Shown here: positions 22,391 to 34,886 of the stretch, piece after piece
Layout of the letters: each line of letters starts with the position of its first letter
Position numbering within the stretch: the first letter of the stretch is position 1
Origin: Whalleya microplaca
Taxonomy: Eukaryota; Ascomycota; Sordariomycetes; Xylariales; Xylariaceae
DNA length: 64,000 nt
NCBI GenBank assembly: GCA_022497155.1
Contig: MU385721.1
Span: 62,001 to 126,000 of the forward strand
Direction of reading: 5' to 3'
Notes under the pieces: generated by a model
Seen by the model: only the letters and a program-made list of their open reading frames with translations
The model's database searches: none
Told to the model about the DNA's origin: nothing
Position numbers and translations under genes: made by a program

Positions 22391-25300
22391 TACGAATGTA
22401 TAGCAGGCAGCTTGTTACTGACTGTCATAATAGTGTAATTTCAAAGACACGGATGATGCTGTTATTGCACGGAGACTTTATGAACCTCTATTCTTAAAGA
22501 GACTTAGCTAGTTGGTTTAGTTGAGCGAGAGTTGTACTTGCAATGAAAGCGCCGAGTAAGTAGGGTAAAGTGCAAATGATCTGCGTAGAAATAATACCTC
22601 GCATCTGATCTTATACGCTTCAACGACATCCTCTATAAAATAGCAAGAAAGCCTAATACTATTGTCATAAGAATACTGAAACCTTGCTCCCACAAACCAT
22701 TTACTAGGTATTCTACCACGCCATTCCCTAACCCACTCTAGGACTGGTGTTAGAGGAGGACCCAGGGACTTACATATGGCGGCCTCCTGTGCATACGTAC
22801 ATGAGCACAGCCCCCATTCTAGCTTTACTACTCAATCAAGACATTACGGTCCTTGCTACTTTATCCCACATTGACTCCCCGCACAGGTGGCCTTAGACAA
22901 GATAGGAGGCAAGGAGTCGATTTTCACCAAATCAGTGCGGTGATGATCTACAAACAAGTTGGTGGTTCGCACTTCAACGGCACAAAAAACATGCCAAGAT
23001 ATACAATTTTGCTCATTGTAATGGCATCCTGGAGGAACTTGAACGACAATCCATTCTGACTAGGACCATTCCAGCCAATAAATATGTACTAAGAGTAAAT
23101 GCGATATAAGAAATAATTATATTGCAAGAAGCCAAAGGCTGGCGTAATCTAGCAATAGGGTATCGGAATGGCTAGTCACAAAGCACACTGAGAATCAAAG
23201 CGGGCAACGACAAGGTCGAGTCACTGTTCCGACTGTATCACCCAAACGCCATCTCGCCTATCTAGTCCTCCATTTTGATATATCAAGATATTCTAATGAC
23301 GCCTTTATATAATTAGAACACTTCGTTGATGGGCTCGGATGCTAGACAAATATGGCACTGCTAGTACACAGTCCGATGCTTAGATGAAGAGTCGCTTCCT
23401 AGATACCTAAGTTTCTCAACGATGAGGCTACGAGGTCTCGGCGATCTTCCAAGTATACCGACCCTTCGCCTCAGCTTTAAACTACGGCCGTACTAGAGTA
23501 GGGATATCGTCCTTCGTGATAAGTCAAGCCTCTTGGACATAGCAGTAAACTCATGACTGCCTTTTCGTGTCAGTAGAGACGAGTGGTGTCAGCTACTTTA
23601 AACTGAAGTCTGGCCGGCTTAATACCAGATTGGCCACAGAATGGTTATGGCTTCTCTGACTGTCGCACTGATCGTGAAATGAAGACACGCCCATATTGGA
23701 TCGTGGCTCATAGACACCTTGTTTTGACCTCATAAGACATTGCAATTTTTCATACATATTTCGGAGCAATGGGGGAAAGCCATTTGCAACATAGCGTTTC
23801 TCGAAAGCCTAGTAACAATATGATTTGACGCAGAATGAGATGGAGAGGGGTGGCGTGGTATGGGGCCGACATGCGGGCTGGTGAGCTTTAGCCCGGACTG
23901 TCAGATATGCATGTATGTATATATATTAGAAAATAGGAAAACTTCAAAAGAGTGTACTGACAAGCTGTAAGGATGAATATCTAAAAGAATGCGTGTTCGC
24001 TCACGTAACCCGATGAGGAGAAGCAAATTGCTTCAATGACGTTAACACTCCGGCTCTACGATTACAAGTACAGTGTGTGCAATGATCATTTGGGTGCTGC
24101 CATGACCACCAATAGTTGCCAATGAGAATTATAACGCTGTAAAGTCTAGATAACCTCCTGCACAGCAGCTCGGAAGATCTTTTAAGTAAAAAGCTCTTGG
24201 AGCAATCATTACTCTGAGCTTCCTTGACTTAAAGGCCCCATAACGATTACCCCTATCATGACATATGCGTATATGTATATATAGCTAGGTACGTATGGGG
24301 AGTGGCCTTGCTGACTGTCTGTTCGACCTCACAAAAAGGCAGAGTCTGGCCTAGGTCGCCCGTAGGTAAGGCCTGATTGAGACCATCAACGTCGCTGGGC
24401 GGATTCTATAAGGGGTTACTTACTTCTTCTCCATGCCTCTGGCTTTCTTACTGCATCTATTGCGCCTGTTAGCGCCAGCGGCGCTGCGGCTGCGGCGGTG
24501 GTATGAAGTCCTCGCCCGTGCTGTCGTTGTCGTCGTATTGCTAGTTAAACGACGCGGGCTGCGCCTCCGGGCATTCAGTGCGTCCTTAGGTCTTTTGGCG
24601 AAAACTCCGAGCTAGTATTGGGATATGATGGAACACGAAGATAGCATCAAAATAAGCTCCTGTACCAATTCTCAAACGCTGGGTTCAAAAAGAAGTGTAC
24701 CGCGGGGCCAACTCAAGCTAAACACTAGTATCCTAGTGTAGAGACGTACAATCGAAAGAATAAACTAGACTCTACGAAGTGTAGCTATGGACTCGGGAAA
24801 CAGCTGTAGTTGAGGTCGATAGTGGAAATGGGTGGCAACTGGATTCATTCTGATTTCTGTTCCTCGGTTCTAGGGACTAGGGCTTAATGTTATCCGTGCG
24901 TTTCATTTGCTTAACTCTAGGATATCATGAATTTTTCAACGTAGGAGAGTGTTTTTGTGATACTGATTTACCCTCATAAGACGTCCCTGACTACATATAG
25001 TGCCCCGAAGCATTTAGTTGTAGGTCACCTCCCAGAATCACTACTAGGATCTCCTTACGAACCTTACAGAGGTTGGTAGCATGTATTTATCATTTGCTAT
25101 CATCTAATTATGCGTCTGGTTATGAGCTATCGGATGCATTGGGCGTGAGCCGGAGCTTGAAGGGATATTACCGACCAGGCAGTGAGAGGCGTGAGGTCTT
25201 ATCGATAGAACCTACAATGAAATTTCACTCCTTCTATCATATAAAGCAATTCCGCATATCTGGACGGGTGGTCTAACGTCGTCATTGTTAGGTCGAATTG

Positions 25301-25944
25301 GGTTTCGGGCACGGAAACAATTCCATGATCCGGCGGTGAAGTCTGTTTCCGAGCCGGCGTGGGCCCGGATGTAGCCGTGTCCTGTCTATTTTTAGTATTA
25401 CGAACGGCATGTTCAGCGTACCTACCTACGTCAAGGCATCAACAGAGGTCTTAGATACTAAGTTATTCTGGGAACTTCTTATCTGAAATCCACGATAAAT
25501 CAATATATATGTAGATCCATCATTTTATTATTCGTCATGCGTGTGCTTCTGTATCCAGCAACACGGCGGAACCCGCGAGGAAAATAATTTATAACCTCCA
25601 CAGCCACGACCCCAGACTCCATTCCAGCAGGATCGTAGTGAAAAGCAATCCTAAAAACTGGATGCACTAGAAGTCTCATGGCAATGATTAACAGAAAGGA
25701 GCATTGGCATTGATGCTACTCCTTATCCCAAGAAGCCAATAACTCAGCACTGGCGCAATGGTTCAACACCGCCTTAAGAAGCTCTTGCTCGTGCGGGCTA
25801 TATAAGTTTGCGGTGCGCTACATATTGCGGAGGATTTAGAACTGATCACACAATACCAAGATTTAAATACGTCTTATAATTAATCTGTGTTGTCAAGCCA
25901 CATTAGAACGCCAGACCATCTAGACCCAAGAGCCATCCGCAAAG
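22391..25944. other. Gene-free stretch of 3.5 kb
   Basis: No gene was recognised. It contains a diverged copy of a dispersed repeat (24065-24265). Near 24420-24620 a short GC-rich, coding-like patch with stops in every frame may be a gene relic. The remainder is AT-leaning and motif-free. Confidence 0.5.
24065..24265 (+). repeat. Diverged dispersed repeat, copy A
   Basis: About 200 bases align, in opposite orientation, with 52680-52870. The best block reads ACAGTGTGTGCAATGATCAT here and ACAGTATGTGCAATGATCAT there, continuing through GGTGCTGCC. Weaker matches follow to a TAAAGGCCCCATAACGATTA segment. There is no coding capacity. It is probably an old DNA-transposon or retroelement fragment. 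Confidence 0.55.
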
Positions 25945-26420
25945 ATGAAGGCCTCGTTGACTCTATTCTCCATCCTAAGCGCGCTAGCAGCCGCGAAGAC
26001 TTACCCTAACCAACTATTCTTCTGCAATGAGCCGCAGATGGCTGATCAGAAGCCATATTACGTGAGCCTCGATAAAGACGTCAAATTTGGCGAGTGTGGT
26101 GCGTCCAAAATCCAAATCTTGATCTAGAATCTTGTATGCTAAAAGTTCGCCGTAGGTCCGAAAGACGGCCACAGTCTGAAGTCCGTGAGTTCGATTGGGA
26201 TGACTGGCTCCACTAAGTTCTTTTGCCGGCTCTTCTCGTAAGTTGTCCCATATAGATATAGAGGCTTCCATATAGAGGTTCTTGTCACTAACACGATACT
26301 TACAACTCTAGAGCAACGGATTGCAACGGTCCTATGCTGATGGACATTGATGCCAACATGCTGACACTCCCGGAGGGTGTGGACAACAACATTGGCTCAT
26401 TCAGATGTACCGCAGAATAG
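25945..26420 (+). CDS. Small secreted cysteine-containing protein (effector-like)
   Basis: Three exons, 25945-26098, 26156-26237 and 26312-26420, join to 114 residues; donors are GTGCGT and GTAAGT and acceptors TAG. A signal peptide of about 17 residues (MKASLTLFSILSALAAA) precedes a mature part with five cysteines (FFCNEP, GECGP, FFCRLF, TDCNGP and FRCTAE), lacking any other known domain. It sits alone: about 3.5 kb of gene-free DNA lies upstream and 1.2 kb downstream. Size, secretion and isolation are typical of small secreted proteins used in host or microbe interaction, which is inference only. An odd cysteine number leaves one unpaired, or an exon boundary is slightly wrong. Confidence 0.7.
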
Positions 26421-26929
26421 AAACATTAGCCCACTTGCTGAAGGTGATGGAAAGGGGCGGGAGGCACCGTATGTTGGTTGCTACATTCTGTGTACATATA
26501 TTTGGGCCCAGAAAGTGCCTTAATCGGAGTCTTATCTAAATGATATCCCAATGAAAAGGATCGAGACAAGCGTGTTTGATTGATATTAGATACTAGCTGC
26601 AACAATCGAGAGCCATGATCAAAGTGACTTGTATTGCCACCTTGAAGATCAGGAGACTAGGGATTACAGTCAAGTATACTCGTACGAATGATAAATTCTA
26701 CGCTAGATAAAAAAGCCCAAGACATCTACTTAAACCGCTCAGCCTAGCAATACGTTGTTCTTAGACGCTGGTAAAATATTCAGTGTCATTGTAGCAACGG
26801 GACCGTATACTTGGTCCTGGGAATGCACCATGTGTGAATGATCAGCCTCAAGTTGTGGCCCTTGAAAAAAAGAAGAAAAAAAAAATCCTTATCAAGTATA
26901 TTTTTAATTTTTCGGAGAAATAAAACGAC

Positions 26930-27076
26930 AAAAAAGCTCGGTTACCGAATATCAAGCGCCCGCAGCGGTGGTGAGTCAGAACCCGACCGGTGACTTGAAC
27001 CCAGTACCTTACGAAAAACCCCTTTAGGGATTTTATCTGGCCGACAAACCTACCCATTGACCAATGCTGCTTTTTT
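26930..27076 (-). mobile_element. tRNA-derived SINE-like sequence
   Basis: On the minus strand an A-box-like TGGTCAATGGG (27063-27053) is followed by a good B box GGTTCAAGTCACC (27001-26989), then about 50 bases and a T6 run (26935-26930) that could stop RNA polymerase III. The ends do not pair as a tRNA acceptor stem, so it is not an intact tRNA gene. This head-plus-terminator layout is what a SINE or tRNA pseudogene shows. Copy number elsewhere in the genome is unknown. Confidence 0.45.
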
Positions 27077-27552
27077 GGTTGAGGCTGGCGGCTCGGTTAG
27101 GAATGCACGCTGCTACTATGGTTCATAAACCTTTTGCAGCAACCCAAGGTCTTGCCGCCCGTCCCTTGGTTTCTGCTCATCTTGGTGCTACATATCTCAG
27201 AGGGCTCTGTTCAGTCCTCACCAGCTTCACATCCACAAGGCCTCAATTCACCACAACAGCTCACGCAGCTACACAAGATCCGAACCCTAGGTAATTGCAA
27301 TTCTCTATCTTATGCTACAGCCACCGGAACGAGAAATTACATTAAACCCAACAACACAAAGCCACAAAGCACAATCAACTAACTCCCCATACATGCAGCC
27401 AGCTCATTCATTCCATACACAGCAAACCGCGCGACAAGCACAACACACCACATATAGCATCCATTAGTCAGTCAGTCAGTCAATTTCGACAAAAATTCAA
27501 CTAGCTAGCTTCATGGTATAATACCCGTACTCTATACAGCGCTCTCCACCTT

Positions 27553-27580
27553 CATCTCCATCTCCATCTCCATCTCCATC
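27553..27580. repeat. (ATCTCC)n hexanucleotide repeat
   Basis: Between four and five copies lie immediately after the hos3 stop codon, inside its likely 3' untranslated region. Confidence 0.9.
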
Positions 27581-27586
27581 TAACTA

Positions 27587-30500
27587 CTACCTCCCATTCA
27601 ACTCCGTCTTCGCCGGGCTCGAGGGCAGCGATCTCATGTTATACGGATGCGTATGGTGCTGCTGGACTTTATGCTGCGCGGGCGTCCCCGTGTTCGGGTC
27701 GAGGATGTGGATGGGCCCCGTGATCGGGATGCTAGTCGGCGGCGGCCCGTTCGGCTGGTACGGCACGAACAGGTCGTCGCGGCGCGCCGCGTCGGGGGTG
27801 GCCTGCAGCACCGGGGAGCTGGAGTCGAAGGGTGGTGACTGGTTGGAATCGATGGGCGTTAGGACGGTTGAGCGCTCTGGGCTCGGTGGTAGCACCTTCG
27901 TTTCGATTGGCGCAAAGCTGTGCGGTGCGGTGGTGGGCCTTGCCCGTCCGGCCTCTGGAACTGGAAAGACGTTTGCAGGGTGCTGAGCAGTATGGTGTCG
28001 GGCTAGTGGTAATCCCACGTCTTCGGCCTCGGGCCCAATTGGTGAGATGGGATCGTTCTCAATGGATGGAATCGGCGTGTTGGCTGCTATAGCGAACCGT
28101 GCTTCTTCTTCGGCTTTCTTCCGTTCTGCTGCTGCTTGCTCCGCCTCAGCTCTCAGCTTAGCTTCTTTCTTCTCCTTGGTGAGCACGTTGATTTTGATTC
28201 TCCTCATGCCATTAGTAATTTTATCAAGGTCGCTTGCAGTATCCGGGACCGGCGGTGACGATGTTTCAGACGGACCCTCTGAAGACCCCTTGTGAGGCAC
28301 GGACGTGCTGTCCTCGGGCATTCCCGACATTATCTGTGGTGGTACCGCCGGTTGGGCCAGATTTGGATCGGCTGTCGTAGCCGAAGCTTTGGTCTTCTTC
28401 GGCGCTCTGGTTGCTTTCTTGGGAGGCGCCGGCGGACGTGTTTTCTTAACATTCAATGTAGAGGCGGGTGCGCGCATGCTAATCGATGACTCTGGACGGA
28501 TGGTCAGTGCACTGGTAGGCCTTGAAAGCGCACTAGTCGGCCTGTTTGGTTCTTCAACAGTACTCGTGAGTGCCGATGTAGCACTGAGTCGTCTGCTTGG
28601 ATGCCGGCCATGTTTCGGCCCGTTCTGGGTGGGAATTCCTCGAGCAGATGCCTTCAAATGATTGTTAGTTTTGGTATAATACGCGTGGGAGCGGGATTAG
28701 AGCCTCGTACCTTTTCAGTGGCCAGACCTGTGGGCCCGCCAACGGTTTTCCGTCGCGTTCTAGAGTCATCGACTTCGAGTGCAGACTTAGGCGGCTTCCG
28801 TTCACGAAGAGACATCCGTGTCGAAGGACGAGGAGGGACAGGGGCGTCGGCCTCTACACCATCTGTGCCATCTTGCGCAAGAACACTTTGACGTTCGCGC
28901 CGAGCCTTCGTTGCCTCGGCATTAAGTTCCTCATGCTTGCAGCTATCAATCTGGCGATTGTTAGGAATGAGTAACTTGCTCAGCTCGTGAGCGGCAGAAG
29001 TCCAAGGCACATCCGGAGGAGGGGGCGTTGGTGGTCTCGAAATTATTGTCCTCCTCTCGGACAAGCCCGACATGCTCCGGCGGGCTTTGGCGACTTCTGT
29101 CATCTTTGCCGTTGACGCCTGGGTTGGGGAGGAGTAATTGCCCACATTCACGGTTCGTGTTTTCGTCTTGAGCTGCTCGGGCAGTGGAGCAGCTATGGTG
29201 GCGTCAAGTCGATCAAGTTCGGCAGCCGACCACCAAGTTGGGTCAAAAGGAAATCCGGGAGTCTTGAACGACTTCAACTCGTCCTCCGTCAGAGTGCTTC
29301 GTCTACTAAATGATCCAATCCTATTGCCCATTTCGTAGCCGAGGCCATTGGGAGTGCTTCCCCTGGTTGGAGTCACCGGATCCCGGCCAGCCAGGCCCCC
29401 TAAATGGCTGAGAACGCCCGAATAGAGAGCTCGGTCGCTATAACCACCCTCAAGAACGCTAATGACCCGGCCCTCGACACCCAGCCCCTCTTCAGATGCG
29501 ATCCTAACCACATCTCGAGTAATTCGAGCGTAGAACTCAGTAGGGACATTGACTTTGTGACGTTGCATTCCTGCCCCTTCCCACTCGCTCGCATCGAAAC
29601 CGGCAGACACAAAGATAGCGGCTTTTGGCACCTGACCATGAGCGCGAATCCGTTCTGTCTGTAGCCGCAGGTAGTTCCGAGCCTTCTCTAGCAATATCGA
29701 GTATTTGTGCTGGTACAGCTTCCAGAAATCGACGTCTGTCTTCCATTCCTGCAGGTGAACATTCCAGATATTCTGCCCATGGGCATTCTCTATGCACAAG
29801 CTGGCGTTCTTGACCTTATCCTCGTCGCCCCACTCGCAGGGATAGGAGTTGATGTCGTGAAGACTAAAATACCCGATCGAGGACTTCTTCCACGCCGCAG
29901 CGTTCTTGGGTAGCCCACGCTTATTGTGTTGCCACGCAATAGACTGTGATCCATCTCCGTGATGCAAATCGAAGTCGATTATGGCAGCATGCGTCAGGCC
30001 GTGATTCAAGACACCATGCATAATCCCGACATGGACATTGTTGACCCAGCAGAAACCCGACGGGTGAGCGGCAGAACAATGGTGGCCAGGGGGACGTGCA
30101 GCGACAAATGCACGCTTCTGTGGCGAGTCGGAAAAGATGATATCAACCGCTTCACAGACGGCACCCAGTGACCCCTCGAACGCATTTAGAGACTCCGAGC
30201 ATAGGTAAAGGTCCCCCTCGTGAAGTTTTTCTGGCTGTTCGGCGTCGGGTTCTCGGTTCATCTCGGGTCTCCGCATCTCGTTGCCGTTGAGCGCCAGCTT
30301 CGATTCCGCCGAGTCACACATGATCTTCAGCTCCTCCATCCATTTGGTGCCGTGGACATTCGTCACAACCGTGGAAGACAAAGGCACGCTGCGGGTAGTC
30401 TTGTGGATCCGAAACGGGATATTGGAAAGCGACATCGGATCAAGCTCCGGGTGGATGGGATTCTTGCCATCGCAGTGCCGCTCTCCTAGGCGGACATATG

Positions 30501-31167
30501 CAATAGATACACCGAGCACGCTTGCTTGTATTCTTTCGGGCCGCTCGACAATGGTACTGAGGGTGGCCTTGGAGCTGCGAGGCCGAGAAAAGCGGTGTCC
30601 ATAGCAAGCATCGTTCAAGATAACTATGGTTTCTGTAGAACTGTCATCGGATGGGGTTCCATGAAGCAAGGCTAGCTCCCTCTGAAAGTATGCACTGGCG
30701 ACGGTAGCAGCAGTGGGCACCGGTCTCTCCTCCATGGTGGGGAAGAAGCCGCTTAACGGTGTTTTGGTGGTGGTTGGAGATAGAAGGGCAGAGCTGCCCC
30801 GACGTGAAGGTGCACGACCTGGCGTGATGCCGCTGACGGAGCGTAGAGAACTGGTGGAAGTCTTGCGGAGCAGAGTCGGGGTTGTTGTTGCTGATCGAGA
30901 GGACGGGAAGGGACTGCGTGGAGGGCCTCTGGCGCCATGTGGTGACACCGACGAGAGTCTGTCATTTGTAGCTCGTGAAGGTGCATTAGAATGGGGCGAC
31001 CGGGACGAGCGTGGATTGTCTTTGGTGGACAAAGTGGACAGTGAGAGTTTGTTCAGCGATTGCAGCAACTCATGGTGATTGGCAGCAGCGTTGTTGCTGT
31101 TAGTGTTGTTGTTGTTGTTATCATTTTTTGTTGACGGTTGAGCTTCACGACGCTCAGGGGTAGCCAT
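27587..31167 (-). CDS. hos3: Hos3-type histone deacetylase
   Basis: Two exons, 31167-28711 and 28651-27587, give 1173 residues; the intron (donor GTACGA, acceptor AAG) joins ATEK to ASARG. The N-terminal 150 residues are serine/asparagine-rich. The deacetylase domain follows, with the general-base and metal-site segments ARPPGHHCSAAHPSGFCWVNN-like (about residues 350-375) and AIIDFDLHHGDGSQS (about 395), then SAGFDASEWEG and LEGGYSD. The C-terminal 500 residues are low-complexity (proline, serine, lysine/glutamate-rich coiled segment EKKEAKLRAEAEQAAAERKK). Hos3 enzymes are zinc-dependent, trichostatin-tolerant deacetylases that form homodimers and in yeast act at the bud neck and in the nucleus. 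The gene diverges from nbp35 about 1 kb away. Confidence 0.92.
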
Positions 31168-32160
31168 GATTTCGCTGGCTCATTCATTCATTCATACAAA
31201 TTGGGATGAAAAGGGACACATAAGACAAGATTGGACGAATTGTTCTATATATTATAGTTTCTCGACTAGAAATCTAGCAGCCCGTAGACGGGCGCGGCTG
31301 CCAGAAGAGTGTTCTCGAGTCGGTTGATCGGTTTTTGTTCGTTGGAAAGTTTCCAAGTTCCATGTTTCCTAACCTAAATAAAATAAAACCAAAACCGAAC
31401 TAAATAAATTGAACTAAAAAGTGGCCGGCGCGTGGCGCGTAACAGGTAACAGCGTATCAGCCGTATCAATGTAACGGTGTACATACTCCGTACATACTTG
31501 GTAATGGGGATCTACGTGTGCTCTATCGAGCCTGACAGCCTGGCTGGTATGTAGCAGCGGTATGTAGCAGCGGTATGTAACATGTACTACAGTACTATCT
31601 GTCACGTGTCAGAACCGCCTGCCGGGTTTCACCAGCAACACCTGCCCCTGTATGTATGTAACATTACCTGTAAACCTTAATCTTTTGGTCCAAGAACCTT
31701 ATCAGCCCCACCCCATTACCCCCCAATCTGCCCCCCATCTGCCCCTCCATTGACGTCTTTGTGTCTATCAACTCATAAAGATCGTTACTTGGGGCAAGTA
31801 TAACTAGGGATTGCACCAACATTGAAAACAGTTACCTCCAGGATTATATCCCAGATAATGATTTATGTGAACAGATAATGGGTAATTGCTGTAGCTATGA
31901 CCAAGGGCTGCCTGTTATTATCTGCTATCGACTAATACATGTGTAACTGAAGCGGTGGCAATATTGATGTGAGCCCCACCATCGGATAGCAGGCCTAGGC
32001 AGTCCTTTGGATTTTTAAGCAGAACATCATCAGTCAGCGACTTTTATACTATATTCAACCGATTTCCCCGTCGTCTCGAAAAAAAACGTCCCACAACTCT
32101 CCCTCCCCGACAACACAGTACATAATCGAACGTATATAACACGACAAACCCGACCCAACC
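31168..32160. promoter_or_regulatory. Divergent promoter region of hos3 and nbp35
   Basis: About 1 kb lies between two start codons facing apart. It carries three direct GTATGTAGCAGCG-type repeats near 31549-31577, an AT-rich block near hos3 (31370-31420), and a pyrimidine-rich leader (CCCCATCTGCCCC) before nbp35. There is no gene in it. A shared promoter is inferred from layout only. Confidence 0.5.
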
Positions 32161-33189
32161 ATGGCGCCCTCGCTAGAAGAACCCGAGCCCGTGCAAGACG
32201 TCCTCGACAACCCCCTCAAATCCCGCCCGCGCCTCGTCGCCCCCGAGCCCGAGCACTGCCCCGGCCCCGAGTCGGAGCGCGCCGGGCAGGCGGACTCGTG
32301 CGCGGGGTGTCCGAACCAGGCGATCTGCGCGTCGGCGCCGAAGGGCCCGGACCCGGACCTGCCTCTGATCGCGGCGCGGCTGTCGGGCGTGCGCCACAAG
32401 CTGCTGGTGCTGTCGGGCAAGGGCGGCGTCGGCAAGAGCACCTTCACGAGCCTGCTGGCGCACGCCTTCGCCACCAACGACGAGTCCACCGTCGGCGTCA
32501 TGGACGCCGATATCTGCGGCCCCAGCATCCCCAAGATGATGGGCGTCGAGGCCGAGACCATCCACATCAGCAATACGGGCTGGTCGCCCGTCTGGGTCGC
32601 GGATAACTTGGGGGTTATGAGTATACAGTTCATGCTCCCGAACCGCGACGATGCGGTTATATGGCGCGGACCGAAGAAGAATGGCTTGATCAAGCAGTTC
32701 TTGAAGGAGGTCGAATGGGGCAATATGGATTTCCTGTTGGTCGATACGCCGCCGGGGACGAGCGATGAGCACCTGAGTGTGAATAGCTTTTTGAAAGAGA
32801 GCGGGATCGACGGCGCGGTCATGGTCACGACGCCGCAGGAGGTGGCGCTGCTAGACGTACGGAAAGAGATCGACTTCTGCAGGAAAGCCGGCATACGAGT
32901 GTTAGGGTTGGTGGAGAACATGAGTGGCTTCGTGTGCCCGAAATGCACGCACGAGAGCCAGATCTTCAAAGCTACGACGGGTGGCGGTGCGGCGCTGGCT
33001 ACAGAGATGGGCATACCCTTCCTAGGCGAGGTGCCGCTTGACCCACGGATAGGAATGGCATGCGACTACGGAGAGAGCTTTTTCGATCATTACCCCGATA
33101 GCCCGGCGTGTACGGCGCTCAAGGGCGTCGTAAGGGGCCTGGCACGCGAAATGGGTCTTGATACCCAAGAGATATTGCCCGACGACTGA
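32161..33189 (+). CDS. nbp35: Nbp35, cytosolic Fe-S cluster assembly scaffold NTPase
   Basis: An intronless frame of 342 residues. The N-terminal cluster-binding pattern C-x13-C-x2-C-x5-C is exact (C33, C47, C50, C56), which separates Nbp35 from Cfd1. Walker A is [10 protein letters not shown] (85-94), the DTPPGT switch is at 195-200, and the bridging-cluster CPKC is at 259-262. Known role: with Cfd1 it forms the cytosolic scaffold on which 4Fe-4S clusters are built before transfer through Nar1 and the CIA targeting complex, an essential process. The start has a good context (ACCATGG). The 5' half is very GC-rich, typical of the strongest fungal coding bias here. It converges on the GMF gene with 140 bases between stop codons. 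Confidence 0.96.
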   Translation: MAPSLEEPEPVQDVLDNPLKSRPRLVAPEPEHCPGPESERAGQADSCAGCPNQAICASAPKGPDPDLPLIAARLSGVRHKLLVLSGKGGVGKSTFTSLLAHAFATNDESTVGVMDADICGPSIPKMMGVEAETIHISNTGWSPVWVADNLGVMSIQFMLPNRDDAVIWRGPKKNGLIKQFLKEVEWGNMDFLLVDTPPGTSDEHLSVNSFLKESGIDGAVMVTTPQEVALLDVRKEIDFCRKAGIRVLGLVENMSGFVCPKCTHESQIFKATTGGGAALATEMGIPFLGEVPLDPRIGMACDYGESFFDHYPDSPACTALKGVVRGLAREMGLDTQEILPDD

Positions 33190-33329
33190 AGAACGAAATA
33201 GCACATAAAGCCGGTAAAACATCGCTATTCATCGCGGCTCTGACTTTTCGTAGTCGATCCGTGCACTATCTAGTGTAGGGCCGATTTTCTATCATAAACG
33301 TCCACGTTCCCCTATAGGTTGAGTAGTCT

Positions 33330-34024
33330 CTATTCGGCACTCAATTTCGTGGGAATGTCCTCCAAGTCATCGGCAGACTCGATATCGATCACCCTACCAA
33401 CCTCGGCCGTATTTCTCATCAGCTCCTTCGCGCCCGCATACATCATGCGGCTCTCGGCGTTACACGTGTTGGGCAGGTAGTACAGGAGGACGTAAGGTAC
33501 GGATAGGCGACCGGATGGCTGCATAATGTATCAAGTACTCGTCAGTATGTCTTGGGCCCCGAGACTCTCCCATCCGGGACGGGACGGTACGATGGTACGG
33601 GATAGACATACCAAGTGTACGGGGTAGCTTAGTAGGACGTAGCGCGGCGAGTTGTCCGGCAGGTCGTCGGCGATCTCGTCAAGGGACTTGTAGACTATCT
33701 TATCGGCATCCTGCTTGATCTCGTACGTCTTCTTATCGATCATGTCTGGGAATTAGGCAGGATGTCAGCTATAGACCATTTGCATCGCGGGGCTACTTTG
33801 TACATAGCATAGAGTAATCCTAAGACGGCTAGAGACAGACGTACATACAAATGACAGCTTGTGGACCACTGGCTCTCGAAGTCCCCAAACGAAACTTGCG
33901 CAAGTGATCCTTTGTCTCTGGCGAGAAGGTGTAGAGTCTAGCCTCGGAGCTCTGGACGATGGTCAGGTGGGGTTCCAGATATCGCACGAGGGAGGGAGAG
34001 GCTGAGAATAGATTTGCATACCAT
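33330..34024 (-). CDS. gmf1: Glia maturation factor homologue (Aim7/GMF1), ADF-cofilin family
   Basis: Four exons, 34024-34022, 33951-33849, 33745-33612 and 33518-33330, join to 142 residues, the family length. The first exon is just the ATG: it is followed at once by a GTATGC donor, and the CAG acceptor leads into SSEARLYTFSPETKDHLRKF. Later joins give AVIYMIDKKTYEIKQ and YPVHLPSGRLSVPYVLLYY, all GMF signatures, ending in MRNTAEVGRVIDIESADDL. Known role: binds Arp2/3 complex, removes actin branches and inhibits new ones. The start rests on this one-codon exon because the upstream open frame has no other ATG in frame before the conserved N-terminus. Confidence 0.88.
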
Positions 34025-34886
34025 CTTCAGAACGCTCTGTCTCTTCCTGTGTGTTCTGGTGTGTTATGTCCTTTGGATGGTCAAGTATACTCTCGTAGGG
34101 GTTCTCTTGTAATAGTGAGGATATGAAGTTTCACGTATGTTTTCTAACGAAATGCCTAAAGCTGGTGTTTAAGCTACTTACAGCACAAGGAACCCCGCCA
34201 TGACGAAAGCTACCACGTAAAACATCCCGCCTTCTTATATAAGCATGTCTGGCAGCTCATAATTGGCTCTGACACACTTACGAGATATGGATTACAACAC
34301 AGTTAACACGGCGAATAAAAAGTAGGACTGAAACTATTAAATTTACTGAATGAAAATTTAAGGGTATTATTCAGTCAATAGATCCCGTTGGCTAAGATCT
34401 GAGTTTATATCTGAAAGAATTTTATCTGGGTTAAGCTTCGTGTTGTGTAAGCTCGGCGAGAATCTTCACTTACCTACTACAGGACTAGCTGTACATATGT
34501 CGTGTCTATTATCATTGTTGTATGAGCTGTATAGGCAATCTTATGTCTCCTGAGTCTATGAGCCTCAGAATTACGAATAATTACGAGGAATGCTTGCAAC
34601 GTCCGACGCAAGCAAAGAAAGGGCAGAAAAATAAATAAAATGTAAGGTAGTCTTACCCATAGTCGCCGGCTCTTTGACCCCTACTCCTACAGCAGCAAGA
34701 CAGGTTTCAAGGATGCACAACATGGAATATCGTTTATTATTCGTGATTACTAGTAAACCTAAGACATATCGTATATCATGAGAGCATCCGCCAAAACGCC
34801 CATAGACCCAGATGCTACAACTCCTCCCAAATGGTATCTAAGCCAAAAGGAGACGAAAGACAACAACCGCCATGCCATCTATTAGA
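34025..34886. other. Intergenic DNA, nothing recognised
   Basis: An AT-leaning stretch between the GMF start and the 3' end of the homeobox gene, both on the minus strand. No motif-bearing frame or repeat was seen. Confidence 0.5.

Larger units (their letters stand above)
26421..27586. other. Intergenic DNA with tRNA-derived SINE-like sequence
   Basis: It holds the SINE-like segment at 26930-27076, short GTCA and CTCCAT repeats near the hos3 3' end, and open frames (27064-27294, 27134-27382) without motifs. No gene was recognised. Confidence 0.5.

Noticed and set aside
27064..27382. Two overlapping plus-strand frames near 27.1 kb
   Set aside because: Low-complexity threonine/serine-rich translations with no motif; they sit in intergenic DNA beside the SINE-like sequence.
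29138..31078. Several plus-strand open frames opposite hos3, and similar ones opposite nbp35 and the homeobox gene
   Set aside because: These are antisense shadows of strongly biased coding exons; no start context or family resemblance.
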